From Tumidithrix helvetica (GTDB lineage: Bacteria > Cyanobacteriota > Cyanobacteriia > Pseudanabaenales > Pseudanabaenaceae), in the NCBI RefSeq assembly GCF_965232925.1, contig NZ_CBDDRA010000008.1, positions 145,356 to 209,355 of the forward strand: 64,000 nt of DNA, read 5' to 3'. Positions 8,476 through 19,690 of this stretch are shown piece after piece (positions within the stretch are counted from its first letter, which is position 1; each line of letters opens with the position of its first letter). Made by a program: the position numbers and the translations under genes. A model generated the notes under the pieces. That model ran no database searches. It saw nothing but the letters and a program-made list of their open reading frames with translations, and was not told where the DNA came from.

Positions 8476-9933
8476 ATGCCAAACAATCGACCAACTATCG
8501 CTATTGACGGTCTTATCTTTCAAGCGTCTCTCGTTGGAGGTGTTAGTCGAGTATGGAGATCGCTGTTAACAGAATGGGCAAAAACAGATTTTGCTCCACA
8601 TATATTGGTTTTGAGTCGCGGTGGCACAGCACCAGAAATTTCATCCCTACGCTACTGCACGATTCCTCCTTACGACTATGCCGATACGGAGCGCGATCGC
8701 CTCATGCTCCAGCAAGTATGTGACGCAGAAAATGTGGATATTTTCGTTTCCACTTACTACACTACTCCTATTTCTACACCCTCAATCTGTCTTGTCTATG
8801 ACATGATTCCTGAAGTCTTTCAAGTCGATCTGAGTCAACCAGTTTGGCAAGAAAAGCACCGAGCAATTCGTCAAGCTTTTGCGCATGCTGCGATCTCACA
8901 AAGTACAGCCAATGACCTTGCTAGATTTTTCCCTCATATAGCAATGGAAGAGATCGCTGTAGCTTATTGTGGTGTTGAGCCAACATTTGCACTTGCAAAG
9001 TTAGAACAAATCCAGCAATTTCGAGATCGATATCAACTGCGAAAACCATACTATTTAATTGTAGGCGCTAATCGAATTTATAAGCGCTATCGTTTGTTTT
9101 TTGAAGCATTTTCACAACTTCCCAATCGTCAAGAGTTTGATATTGTTTGGGTAGGCAATGACACACCCTTATCCGCTGAATTTCTAGAACTCTCAATCGG
9201 TAGTGAGGTACATTTACTTCCACTCAAAGATGAGGAACTTGCGATCGCTTATTCAAGTGCGATTGCCCTAGCATTCCCTTCGCTCTATGAGGGATTTGGC
9301 TTACCCTTGCTAGAAGCGATTTCCTGTGGCTGTCCAGTCATTACCTGTGAAAATTCTTCTATCCCTGAAGTCGTCAATGATACAGCTTTGTATATTGAAG
9401 TGGGGAATCCCCATAGTTTTGTGACGGCGCTGACTCAAGTCCAAAATCCACGGGTTCGCAATGCGATCGTGGTAAAGGGACTCGAACGCTCGCAACAGTT
9501 TTCATGGGAAAAGATGGCGAATAAACTAAAGGTTTGGATTCTCGAAATAGGCAAACTGCTTAAAGAGCAAACATCTCTAGATAATCTCGAATGCGAAGGG
9601 GATCATTTCATTATTTTTCCTGATTGGACTCAATCCACTTTGGAAAATACCTATGCAGCGTTGGAAAGTGTTTTGCGAGATGTTCTCAGTCATGAGAATT
9701 TTGTAACATTGCTTGTGTATGCTGTACCAAATTCTGCCGAAAAGGCTGATGAAATCATTGGCGAAGTTGTGATGAATTTGCTGCTAGAGGCAGAAATTGA
9801 CCTCAAAGAAGAACCTAATATCTCGATTGTCAGCGATTTGAGTCAAGGAAAATTTTCGCAGACTTACACTTATGTTCCTTTGGAAAATGAAGATCGAGCC
9901 GCTGTTGCCCAGTTTAGATCCACGGACACTTAA
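8476..9933 (+). CDS. GT4-family glycosyltransferase with accessory C-terminal domain
   Basis: 485 residues. GT-B fold glycosyltransferase over about residues 5-360: N-terminal GGVSRVWRSLL loop, VYDMIPEVF, acceptor-side Rossmann half, donor-binding KRYRLFFEAF, and an intact EX7E in YEGFGLPLLEAISCGCP. A separate C-terminal domain (about 375-470, starting FIIFPDWTQS) resembles the C-terminus of the divergent 1593-residue protein. I have seen the same module at the ends of other cyanobacterial glycosyltransferases, but its role is unknown. Likely a sugar transferase for a surface polysaccharide or glycoprotein. No clear Shine-Dalgarno precedes the ATG, and the MITE-like element ends 35 bp upstream, so the native promoter may have been displaced. 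A lipoprotein gene follows after 11 bp. Confidence 0.88.
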   Translation: MPNNRPTIAIDGLIFQASLVGGVSRVWRSLLTEWAKTDFAPHILVLSRGGTAPEISSLRYCTIPPYDYADTERDRLMLQQVCDAENVDIFVSTYYTTPISTPSICLVYDMIPEVFQVDLSQPVWQEKHRAIRQAFAHAAISQSTANDLARFFPHIAMEEIAVAYCGVEPTFALAKLEQIQQFRDRYQLRKPYYLIVGANRIYKRYRLFFEAFSQLPNRQEFDIVWVGNDTPLSAEFLELSIGSEVHLLPLKDEELAIAYSSAIALAFPSLYEGFGLPLLEAISCGCPVITCENSSIPEVVNDTALYIEVGNPHSFVTALTQVQNPRVRNAIVVKGLERSQQFSWEKMANKLKVWILEIGKLLKEQTSLDNLECEGDHFIIFPDWTQSTLENTYAALESVLRDVLSHENFVTLLVYAVPNSAEKADEIIGEVVMNLLLEAEIDLKEEPNISIVSDLSQGKFSQTYTYVPLENEDRAAVAQFRSTDT

Positions 9934-9944
9934 AAGAATTCTAC

Positions 9945-10232
9945 GTGAAAACAATTTTTATTACTTTAGTTTTGACTGTATTGGTTGCTTCATGTACTTC
10001 AGTAAGCGATCGCCTAATTGGTAAGTGGAAGACAAAGAGTGGAGCCACAATGGAGTTTGTTAAAGACGGTACATTAATAATTCGCAATGGAGATTACACA
10101 AATTCTGCTGAGTGGAAACTGCTTGATGAAAAGCGATTGCTAATAGTTGACTCAAAACAGGATATAAGGGGCGAAGTTTCTTTTCAGATCGAAGGTAAGC
10201 AATTAATCGTTACCAATCCTGACGGCAAATAA
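9945..10232 (+). CDS. Small lipoprotein of unknown function
   Basis: 95 residues from a GTG start 11 bp after the glycosyltransferase stop, so probably in the same transcript. Residues 1-17 form a lipoprotein signal ending in a lipobox LVASC (Cys17 the lipidated residue). The rest is predicted beta-rich (GKWKTKSGATMEFVKDG, then EWKLLDEKRLLIVD), resembling small lipocalin-like or DUF-type single-domain lipoproteins in which a short GKW motif opens a beta-barrel. Function unknown. Membrane-anchored, probably facing the periplasm. Confidence 0.7.
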   Translation: MKTIFITLVLTVLVASCTSVSDRLIGKWKTKSGATMEFVKDGTLIIRNGDYTNSAEWKLLDEKRLLIVDSKQDIRGEVSFQIEGKQLIVTNPDGK

Positions 10233-10344
10233 GTTAGTCAGATTGCCTCGTCCCTAAGGTTTAGCATCATCTGTCCGTAAGAATAGACTCTTAGGAGTTG
10301 TTTGAAACTCCCAAAAGCCATACTGTTACTGTCTCCATAGTCAA

Positions 10345-10418
10345 TCGGAGCGACACGATTTGAACGTGCGACCCCCACTACCCCAAAGTGGTGCGCTACC
10401 AAGCTGCGCTACGCCCCG
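10345..10418 (-). tRNA. tRNA-Pro(GGG)
   Basis: The minus strand folds as a full cloverleaf of 74 nt. Acceptor stem CGGGGCG pairs with CGCTCCG (one G-U), the D arm holds AGCGCAGCTTGGTAGCGC, the anticodon arm is CCACT-TTGGGGT-AGTGG giving anticodon GGG, and the T arm contains GTTCAAATC. Discriminator base A. No CCA is encoded. It sits alone between the lipoprotein and DUF2252 genes. Confidence 0.95.
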
Positions 10419-10442
10419 AAACCTGCAAAAAATTGCTGGCTT

Positions 10443-10448
10443 ATTATA
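10443..10448 (-). promoter_or_regulatory. Possible -10 box for tRNA-Pro
   Basis: A perfect TATAAT on the minus strand lies 25 nt upstream of the tRNA 5' end, the usual distance for a short-leader tRNA promoter. No good -35 is seen at 17 bp. Confidence 0.4.
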
Positions 10449-10570
10449 CTAGCAAGAAATTGTGCCATCTTGAAAGATCTTTAGCAAAAAATTTAGAGCG
10501 GCATAAATTCTAGGGTTGATTTCACCGTTGCTCGGCTGTAAAGGCTGCAGGTACGGCAGAAACAAGTTAA

Positions 10571-11971
10571 TTAAAATTTGTTCGCAACTTGGATGCGTCC
10601 CTGACGTGCCGCTGCTGCCAGTCGATCGTAATCTCGCTCGGTTTGGTCGGCATAGGTATGGGCAAACTTTGCGATCGCCTCGTCAAACTCTTCACTTTTA
10701 CCCATATAGCCCGCCAAGATCGCCGCATCGCCAGATTTGGCATGGGCTAACGCTAGCGCCCAACCACAGATATCACAGTAAGCAGGAAGATTGGTAACTT
10801 TAAATTTCGTGGGATCGAACTCGACGCCACCTTTCATATCCCGCAATTGGCGGACGTAGTATTGAAAGCCATCCTGCTCGCCCCAGCCCAAGAAAATATC
10901 GGGTGCGCCCTGAATTAGCCGCTGTCCGTCTACAACCCTTTGTCCTTGGTTAGCAGGGACTGGAGTCGGTGAATTGCCAGCATAGGAAGCTAGCACGGAA
11001 GGTTGGGCTTCTTTGACTTGGAGAAATAGCGGATCTTCCGTATCCCTGCCTTGCATGTAGATCACCCAGCAGCGCGTACCAACACTACCGACACCGACAA
11101 CCTTACGGGCGACATCGAGAATGCGGTAACGCGAGAGCAGAAACCGTCGATCTGCCCCCATAGAAGCGAGATAATCTTGCAGTAAAAGTTCGAGAGCTTC
11201 GGAAATCGGTCTCCCAGAACTAGTGGTCTGCGCTCGCACGATCAGGGGATGGGTTTCGACAATGCGTTGCTGGTTGTCGATCAGGTCGGTCATCTTATCG
11301 AGCACTTGAAGGTGGGTGCGATGCCGAGCTTTAGCCGCGATCGTCACGGCTCTTTTGCGAGATTCGGGGGGAAGTACCTTGAGCAAGTCATCTTCTCTAA
11401 TATTTGCGTACCAGAGTTCTAAATAACCGAAGTGGGCATATTCGCGCATGCGGTTGCGATAGGACTGTACGACTGTCTGTGCTGCCTCTTCACACAAAGC
11501 GCGATCGCCTCCGAGAAAGCGTCCTGCCACGACGGCACTGGCTGTCAATCGCTTGAGATCCCATTCCCAAGCTCCTATATGAGTTTCATCAAAATCGTTG
11601 ATGCCAAACACGAGATTGCGCTCCGCAGAAGCGAAAACGCCAAAATTGGCAACGTGCATGTCGCCGCAAGCCTGAACTTGCACGCCTATCGTTGGTGCAT
11701 GTGCAATATCGCCGATCATTACCGCAGCCGATCCGCGTAGGAAGGCAAAGGGTGAAGTTAACATGCGGGCATAGCGCACAGGTACGAGTTCGGGCAATCG
11801 CGTTTGGGCTTGGGCTTCTAGAATCGCGATCGGATCTTGGCGATCGCTTGCAATATTCAATTCGCCATGGGCGCGGCGAGATACTTGTCGGCGTAGGGCT
11901 TTACCTGTTGCCAATCGTTCAGCTACTGAAGGGCATGTCGCCATGAAATGGTTAAGATGATTAGTTTCCAA
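10571..11971 (-). CDS. DUF2252 family protein
   Basis: 466 residues, full length for the family. Recognised by RYARMLTSPFAFLRGSA near the N-terminus, the CGDMHVANFGVFAS block and NDFDETHIGAWEWDLKRL, which resemble the catalytic and metal-binding loops of protein-kinase/aminoglycoside-phosphotransferase-like folds; the C-terminus ends with a YADQTERDYDRL motif typical of the family. Biochemical role not established; often described as kinase-like. Translation begins METNHLNHFMATCP; ATGs at residues 1 and 10 are both possible. It follows a GH63-like glucosidase on the same strand after a 328-bp gap with hairpins, so it is probably a separate unit. Confidence 0.85.
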   Translation of the reverse strand: METNHLNHFMATCPSVAERLATGKALRRQVSRRAHGELNIASDRQDPIAILEAQAQTRLPELVPVRYARMLTSPFAFLRGSAAVMIGDIAHAPTIGVQVQACGDMHVANFGVFASAERNLVFGINDFDETHIGAWEWDLKRLTASAVVAGRFLGGDRALCEEAAQTVVQSYRNRMREYAHFGYLELWYANIREDDLLKVLPPESRKRAVTIAAKARHRTHLQVLDKMTDLIDNQQRIVETHPLIVRAQTTSSGRPISEALELLLQDYLASMGADRRFLLSRYRILDVARKVVGVGSVGTRCWVIYMQGRDTEDPLFLQVKEAQPSVLASYAGNSPTPVPANQGQRVVDGQRLIQGAPDIFLGWGEQDGFQYYVRQLRDMKGGVEFDPTKFKVTNLPAYCDICGWALALAHAKSGDAAILAGYMGKSEEFDEAIAKFAHTYADQTERDYDRLAAAARQGRIQVANKF

Positions 11972-12299
11972 CTTAGTTTCCAGAGTTTTTATATTACTTA
12001 TCGTCCGTAAAATCGAATAATCGTTTGATTTAAAGAATTTTCTGTATTGCCCAAAATTGTAATCCCTTTCAATCAGCGATGATTGCCGCGCAAATCAATC
12101 CAATTTGTTCCCCCTTACCGAATCCTCGATCTTACTGGCAACCGATCGGTTTCATTGTTCCCATATTGCACAATCAGAAATATTGCATGGCATTGGAAAA
12201 ATAGAACGACTGGTAGAGGTAGTGCCTCTGTGCCTACCCCCTATTTTCGGGCAAACACAGGGGCACGGAGGTCGATCGCGGGGGGACTGCCCCGACAAT
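11972..12299. other. 328-bp intergenic region with short inverted repeats
   Basis: Between the glucosidase stop and the DUF2252 start, both on the minus strand. Close to the glucosidase stop is a GC-rich hairpin (about 12279-12294, CGGGG/CCCCG arms around CAGT on the minus strand) without a clear U-tract. A further 50 bp away is AGAGG-TAGTG-CCTCT (12215-12229). These GC-rich blocks contrast with the AT-rich remainder and look like a degraded dispersed repeat. The left part should carry the DUF2252 promoter. Confidence 0.4.
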
Positions 12300-15023
<2,724 letters not shown>

Positions 15024-15465
15024 AAATTGTTCTTGGGTTGGTTCAAGATAATTAAAGATTTAGCTGGCAAGTGGAAACTTAAGGCATCCTATGAAAGTAA
15101 CAGCTTGATGGCATTACCCCCATGAATATGAATATTATCTAGCTTTTTTGATCGAAATGAGACAAGATAATAAAATTACTGAGATACTTGCCTGTAGTTT
15201 GTCCGAAATCAAATTATCTCTATTATTCAGATTAGTAGATACAAGTTAGATGCAAATTAAAAGTAGTCAGCCTCTAAACAAAAATTTCGATTCCTACCTC
15301 AGTAATTCCTCTCGGAATGCTTACCGCCGCTGGTCTCTTGATGCGCTTGAATTCCGACTGGGGATAATATTCTGAATCCCGTAACGATTCATGAATCTCA
15401 CGCGATCGCGCTTTCCAGATTGAGATATTACCTTCAATGATGTTTACAAATGAGGAGATCAACCC
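15024..15465. other. 442-bp divergent intergenic region
   Basis: AT-rich promoter region between the glucosidase (minus) and amidohydrolase (plus) genes. Its right half (about 15274-15462, minus strand) can be read as 62 codons from a TTG start with coding-like composition and one HIP1 site, but I recognise nothing in it, it lacks a convincing start, and it overlaps the amidohydrolase ribosome site; it may be the remnant of a lost gene. Confidence 0.35.
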
Positions 15466-16851
15466 ATGCGATTTCGATACCCCGCTCTATTTGGGTCTTT
15501 AGTGCTAGCGATCGTCGCACTAATCGCACTCATAGGCTTTGCCCAGAGTCCAGCACCCATGAACGCACAAACGCTTCAACCTAGCAGCATTCTGTTTGAG
15601 AACGTTCGTATTTTTAACGGCATCTCTGACCGACTTTCCGAACCGTCCAGTGTTTTGGTGGTTGGCAACAAAATCAAAACAATTTCCCAAAATTCCATTA
15701 CCCCACCATCAGACACGAAAAGGATTAATGGCGATGGTCGCGTGCTAATGCCTGGACTGATCGATAACCATACGCACCTGTTTATGGCGGCTACCAGCAA
15801 AGAAGACCTCCTCTCTCCCAACACCACACCCGAAACCATATTTAAGACTGCACAAACCGCAGCAAAAGACATGCTGCTGCGAGGCTTTACCAGTGCTCGC
15901 GATATGGCAGGTCCCGTGTTCGAGTTAAAGAAGTTAGTTGATAAGGGTGCGATCGTCGGCCCACGCATCTACCCTTCGGGTGCGATGATCTCGCAGACGA
16001 GCGGACATGGTGACTTCCGATCGCTCAAGGAACTACCCAGATCGGCTACTACACCGCTCAGTCGCGGTGAAGTGTATGGCGTAGGTACAATCGCAGACGG
16101 TGTGGATGAGGTTCTGCGTCGAACTCGCGAGCAATTGATGCAGGGGGCGACTCAGATTAAACTGGCGGCAGGTGGCGGTGTATCATCGGACTACGATCCC
16201 CTAGATGTCAGCCAGTATACGGAATCAGAATTTCGCGCCGCTGTCGAAGCCGCAGCAAACTGGAACACCTACGTGACAGTTCATGCTTACACGCCGATCG
16301 CCATCCAGACAGCGATCCGTGCTGGGGTCAAGTGTATCGAACACGGTCAATTGATGGACGACGCAACCGCAAAGATCATGGCTGAAAAAGGAATCTGGCT
16401 GAGTATGCAACCGTTTCTCGACGACGAGGATGCGATTCCGTCTGCCGAAGGATCGCCCAATCGCATCAAACAATTGCAAGTGACCAATGGTACTGACACT
16501 GCCTATAAATTGGCGAAGAAATACAATCTCAAGACTGCTTGGGGTACAGACACCCTATTTGATGCTAAGTTAGCCACTCGGCAAGGCGCACAACTTGCGA
16601 AACTAGTTCGTTGGTACACGCCCGCTGAAATTCTGAAGATGGCAACCAGCACAAATGCCGAATTACTTGCCTTATCTGGTCCCCGCAATCCCTATCCGGG
16701 TAAATTGGGCGTCGTCGAAGAAGGTGCGCTTGCCGACCTACTGCTGGTGAACGGAGATCCGCTGACAAACATCAAACTGATCGAAGATCCAGCCAAAAAC
16801 TTTGTCGCGATTGTGAAGGACGGAAAGATTTACAAGAACGCGCTCTCATAG
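15466..16851 (+). CDS. Secreted metal-dependent amidohydrolase (imidazolonepropionase/prolidase-like)
   Basis: 461 residues. An N-terminal hydrophobic signal (about 8-26) leads into an amidohydrolase fold. Metal and catalytic residues are all visible: HxH in MPGLIDNHTHL, the carboxylated Lys in TQIKLAAGGGV, His in VTVHAY, His in CIEHGQ, and the catalytic Asp in WGTDTLF. The C-terminal small beta domain GALADLLLVNGDPL closes the composite sandwich. Relatives hydrolyse N-acyl or Xaa-Pro dipeptides; substrate not determined. GAGGAGATC precedes the ATG. Likely periplasmic. A terminator-like hairpin lies about 80 bp downstream, and the gene appears monocistronic. Confidence 0.88.
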   Translation: MRFRYPALFGSLVLAIVALIALIGFAQSPAPMNAQTLQPSSILFENVRIFNGISDRLSEPSSVLVVGNKIKTISQNSITPPSDTKRINGDGRVLMPGLIDNHTHLFMAATSKEDLLSPNTTPETIFKTAQTAAKDMLLRGFTSARDMAGPVFELKKLVDKGAIVGPRIYPSGAMISQTSGHGDFRSLKELPRSATTPLSRGEVYGVGTIADGVDEVLRRTREQLMQGATQIKLAAGGGVSSDYDPLDVSQYTESEFRAAVEAAANWNTYVTVHAYTPIAIQTAIRAGVKCIEHGQLMDDATAKIMAEKGIWLSMQPFLDDEDAIPSAEGSPNRIKQLQVTNGTDTAYKLAKKYNLKTAWGTDTLFDAKLATRQGAQLAKLVRWYTPAEILKMATSTNAELLALSGPRNPYPGKLGVVEEGALADLLLVNGDPLTNIKLIEDPAKNFVAIVKDGKIYKNALS

Positions 16852-16931
16852 CTTGTTAAGGAGTTCCAAAACCGAACCTTTCAAGTTCTTAACGTGACAT
16901 CTTAAATGCTTGCTTAATTGGCAGCATTAGC

Positions 16932-16966
16932 AAAAGCGATCGCATCCTTGAGAAGCGATCGCTTTT
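16932..16966 (+). terminator. Hairpin terminator built from HIP1 octamers
   Basis: AAAAGCGATCGC and its exact complement form 12-bp arms around an 11-nt loop; each arm contains one GCGATCGC. The right arm ends in TTTT. It lies 81 bp after the amidohydrolase stop. The remainder of the 338-bp gap holds a truncated secreted-protein remnant at 17010. Confidence 0.6.
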
Positions 16967-17009
16967 ATTCAAAACCATCCAACGATTTCATTCCAATTAA
17001 TCGATAATT

Positions 17010-17141
17010 ATGAAAGAGAACTTCATAAAAATTCAACATCTTCGCATCTTGATACCTACATTTCTTGCTTATATAGCAGCACTTGTGATTCCGATCCAAA
17101 CCTTTGCCCAAGTTCCAACAGAATCCACTATTTTTTCTTAG
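17010..17141 (+). pseudogene. Truncated secreted-protein remnant (43 codons)
   Basis: An ATG at 17010 opens a 43-codon frame consisting almost wholly of a signal peptide (hydrophobic residues about 13-31, cleavage likely after TFAQ) and then a TAG. Shifting frame near 17125 continues with FLGENGHFADDFYS and another stop about 17 codons later. This looks like the 5' stub of a secreted-protein gene broken by a frameshift and deletion rather than a working peptide. No recognisable ribosome site. It could instead be a genuine 43-residue secreted peptide. Confidence 0.4.
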
Positions 17142-17189
17142 GAGAAAATGGACACTTCGCAGATGATTTCTACAGCTAGATTAGGCAAC

Positions 17190-17912
17190 TCAATTACGAT
17201 ATGCGGTAATAGAATCAATTTGAAGCTGAAAATTGCCTGCCTTAAAGTGAGGATTTAGCCCACCATCATACTCAAATTTACTTAGCATAAGCTGAATGGC
17301 GTGAATCTGTGATGAATTTAAATGGGCATCGGGTACTACCTTAGCGCGAAACACAGGAATCATGTTGGTAAAAGGTATACGAATCTTCATCCATTTGTCC
17401 GCATCGGTATCAAACGAAAAACTGTAACCAATGCCATCCCATCGAGATTCGCTTCTAACTAAAAATTTGTAGCGCAATCCATCTCCTTTGATGTTTAATT
17501 CAATCCCATCGTAACCAGCTAGATTCATTGGAGGATCGAAATTTCGAGTCCGCACGGAAGCAAACCCGCCAGAGTTTGCGGATGAGACGTTCCCAGAGAA
17601 TATAGCCTTGCCATCACTGATTTTGATATCACTTTGACTCACCCCACCCATCACGACGTCATCCACTGCTCCCCAGATATTTTGCAAATCTTGGGCAGAA
17701 TGGCGAAAGTCAAAAAGAGTCAAGTTGAGCGAATTTTCTGTGAGGCGATCGCCGTTCATAATTTTTTGGGTGTCAAGTTTGGGATTGGTTTTGCTACCTA
17801 ACAGTTGTTGAAACCAGTCTAAATTACTCAATAGAGGTACAACGCCGAAATAGGCGAGAGTTTTGACGAACCTACCAAAATCCCATGATTTAGAGTCTTT
17901 TTCTGTTGTCAT
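17190..17912 (-). CDS. CIA30-domain protein
   Basis: 240 residues. An N-terminal region with a short hydrophobic stretch (about 14-30) precedes a CIA30 (complex I intermediate-associated protein 30) galactose-binding-like beta-sandwich over about residues 60-238: WGAVDDVVMGGVSQSD, GNVSSANSGGFASVRTR, YDGIELNIKGDG, and RIPFTNMIPVFRAK. In eukaryotes CIA30 assists complex I assembly. In plants the related domain in HCF173 acts in psbA translation and photosystem II repair. It lies 42 bp downstream of a high-light-inducible protein gene on the same strand, so the two may be co-transcribed and share a role in membrane-complex biogenesis; that is inference. The 3' end faces the 17010 remnant. Confidence 0.85.
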   Translation of the reverse strand: MTTEKDSKSWDFGRFVKTLAYFGVVPLLSNLDWFQQLLGSKTNPKLDTQKIMNGDRLTENSLNLTLFDFRHSAQDLQNIWGAVDDVVMGGVSQSDIKISDGKAIFSGNVSSANSGGFASVRTRNFDPPMNLAGYDGIELNIKGDGLRYKFLVRSESRWDGIGYSFSFDTDADKWMKIRIPFTNMIPVFRAKVVPDAHLNSSQIHAIQLMLSKFEYDGGLNPHFKAGNFQLQIDSITAYRN

Positions 17913-17954
17913 TTAAGTTTGTCATGTAGTTAGGATCGTAGATTGCTTCCTCCC

Positions 17955-18182
17955 TTAAAAGCCCAACATTTGCAAAAGTCCTTTGCCCGTTATGACTTCT
18001 AGAATCAGTACTGCTGTTAGACCAAACATGGCAAGGCGTCCATTAATCATTTCTGCGTACTCAGTCATACCAAAGCGCTCTTCTTCTTGATCGACATACA
18101 TTTTTGGTTCGATCGCCCAATTGTTCATCAAACCTCTTTCATCTTTTGTGAACGCCGTGCGAGTTTTAGGTTCGTCAGTCAT
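17955..18182 (-). CDS. hli: High-light-inducible protein (Hlip, one-helix LHC-like)
   Basis: 75 residues with a soluble N-terminus and one transmembrane helix (about 47-68). The chlorophyll-binding signature AEMINGRLAMFG supplies the Glu and Asn/Arg residues that let two Hlips dimerise and bind chlorophyll and carotenoid for energy dissipation. Size and motif match the longer cyanobacterial Hlips. Located in the thylakoid membrane, where Hlips protect newly made photosystem II proteins. The 63-bp divergent gap to the LOG gene holds a TATATA-like -10, but I do not see a clear HLR1 repeat, so light control is presumed from the family only. The CIA30 gene follows 42 bp downstream. Confidence 0.95.
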   Translation of the reverse strand: MTDEPKTRTAFTKDERGLMNNWAIEPKMYVDQEEERFGMTEYAEMINGRLAMFGLTAVLILEVITGKGLLQMLGF

Positions 18183-18245
18183 AAAGTGGTATTTATATAA
18201 GAAACTTAATAATTTTAAATTTTAACGTTGAATGACTAAAACTTT

Positions 18246-18794
18246 ATGAAAAGAGTAATTATTGGTGTGATGGGACCAGGGAGAAGTGCAACCGAGAGTG
18301 ACATCAGTACAGCCTATGAGCTAGGTCGGTTTATTGCCAAAGAATCTTGGATCGCTTTGAGCGGAGGCATGGGCTATGGGGTTATGGATGCGGTTAGCTG
18401 TGGTGCTAAAGCCGAGGGAGGTCTAACCATTGGAATTATTCCTAACAAAGACTTTGAGTCTGTCTCTGCTGCGATCGATATCCCGATCATGACCGATATG
18501 GGCAGCGCTCGCAATAATATTAATGTCTTGTCTAGTCATCTTGTGATTGCCATTGGCATGAGTTCGGGAACTGCCTCTGAAGTTGCCCTCGCACTCAAAG
18601 CTCACAGAAAGGTGATTTTGCTGAATGTTGACCAAGCCAGTACTGCTTTTTTTCAAAGCTTGTCCCCCACAGATGTTGTTTCAGCCCACAGTGTTCTAGA
18701 TGCGATCGCGATCGCCAAACAACTATTGCAAGAACAAAAGCAAACTATTTTGCTAGAAATCAATCCCCTCGAAGATCCAACAACTGACAACTGA
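18246..18794 (+). CDS. TIGR00725/LOG-like Rossmann protein
   Basis: 182 residues. A Rossmann-type nucleotide-binding fold with VMGPGRSAT near the N-terminus, LSGGMGYGVMDAVSCGA, GIIPNKDF and MSSGTASEVALALKA, matching the TIGR00725 branch of the SLOG superfamily. Relatives include lysine-decarboxylase-like LOG phosphoribohydrolases and molybdenum cofactor carrier proteins; the classic PGGxGTxxE catalytic motif is altered to SSGTASE here, with the Glu retained. The ligand is therefore uncertain. Divergent from the Hlip gene by 63 bp; convergent with ccmO, 8 bp between stops. Confidence 0.85.
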   Translation: MKRVIIGVMGPGRSATESDISTAYELGRFIAKESWIALSGGMGYGVMDAVSCGAKAEGGLTIGIIPNKDFESVSAAIDIPIMTDMGSARNNINVLSSHLVIAIGMSSGTASEVALALKAHRKVILLNVDQASTAFFQSLSPTDVVSAHSVLDAIAIAKQLLQEQKQTILLEINPLEDPTTDN

Positions 18795-18802
18795 CAACCA
18801 AC

Positions 18803-19573
18803 TCACTGATCGTTTTTCACAGATAACTTTTCTAAAACAGGCATTTCTAAGACGGGTAGCTCGATCAACTCGCTCTCTACCTCTTTTAAATTAATTGGCA
18901 TTAATACAGGCTTAGGCTCCTCAATCCAGCAACTTGCCACAGGTAACGTCTCTTCCAAGTCATCCAATGGACGAGGAATAATCATCAAGGTGTGAAATTC
19001 CCCAATGCGTTCTGCCTCATACATACCCGCTTCGATCGCGATCGCCACATCCGCCACCGCACCCCGTACGATCGCCGTACAAAGACCAGCCCCGACTGTT
19101 TCGTAAGCAGCTAAATAGACCTCTGCGGACTTGAGCATGGCATCGGCTGCACCCACCATCGCTGGAAAACCTCTTGTTTCTAACAAACCGATTGCTTGGT
19201 TACTGAGGCGGCTATAGCCCCCACTGGCATATTGACTCAAACGGCTACCAATGGGCAAAACCATATCGAGATTTGCCAAAGGTCTAGGAATTACCGAAGT
19301 CGATACCAATTGCCCAAATTGTTCTGCCATTTCAGCCCCTGCCTGCACCGCTAGGCGCACATCAGCCAGCCGACCTCGCACGATCGCCGTACAGTAGCCA
19401 CCACCAATTTTTTCGTACCCTACAAAAGTTACTGTTGCTGACTTGAGCATCATGTCCGCTGTACCGACGATCGCAGGAAAGCTTATCGTTGACACCAAGC
19501 CAAGCGCACTTTCTCTTAAATCGATCGCTTGACTCGAACGATTGGGAGCCTTACGCGGCTGACCTTGTCCCAT
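18803..19573 (-). CDS. ccmO: Carboxysome shell protein CcmO (tandem BMC)
   Basis: 256 residues with two BMC domains in tandem: about residues 20-105 (ALGLVSTISFPAIVGTADMM, then TAIVRGRLADVRLAVQAG) and about 125-210 (AIGLLETRGFPAMVGAADAM, then TAIVRGAVADVAIAIEAG), followed by a Glu/Pro-rich tail. A pseudohexameric trimer forms facets of the beta-carboxysome shell. Tandem BMC with this tail fits CcmO. It stands alone here, as is common where ccmO lies outside the ccmKLMN cluster. The ATG is followed by a basic N-terminal extension (GQGQPRKAPNRSSQ). Confidence 0.9.
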   Translation of the reverse strand: MGQGQPRKAPNRSSQAIDLRESALGLVSTISFPAIVGTADMMLKSATVTFVGYEKIGGGYCTAIVRGRLADVRLAVQAGAEMAEQFGQLVSTSVIPRPLANLDMVLPIGSRLSQYASGGYSRLSNQAIGLLETRGFPAMVGAADAMLKSAEVYLAAYETVGAGLCTAIVRGAVADVAIAIEAGMYEAERIGEFHTLMIIPRPLDDLEETLPVASCWIEEPKPVLMPINLKEVESELIELPVLEMPVLEKLSVKNDQ

Positions 19574-19610
19574 TTATGCCTCCCATCTATGCATCTCCCT
19601 AAATACTCAT

Positions 19611-19690
19611 ACCCATTTCAATTAAGTTTGCAGCAGAGCGAGATTTTAGTCCCGCATTTCGCGCAGGTTTTTGAAAATGGTATCACCAAG
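19611..19690. repeat. Dispersed repeat, copy A
   Basis: About 80 bp running from CCCATTTC through TTTGCAGCAGAGCGAG, TTTTAGTCCCGC and AAAATGGTATCACCAAG. It aligns with a second copy at 25131-25237 on the same strand at very roughly three quarters identity, copy B having about 30 bp extra. Part of the 484-bp gap between ccmO and the REC-GGDEF gene; the rest is AT-rich promoter sequence. Confidence 0.5.

Noticed and set aside
15274..15462. 62-codon minus-strand frame upstream of the amidohydrolase
   Set aside because: Starts at TTG, overlaps the amidohydrolase ribosome site, matches nothing I know; coding-like composition means it could be a gene remnant, but I cannot support it.
18183..18245. 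HLR1 light-control motif upstream of the Hlip
   Set aside because: I looked for paired TTACA-type repeats and did not find them in the 63-bp gap.
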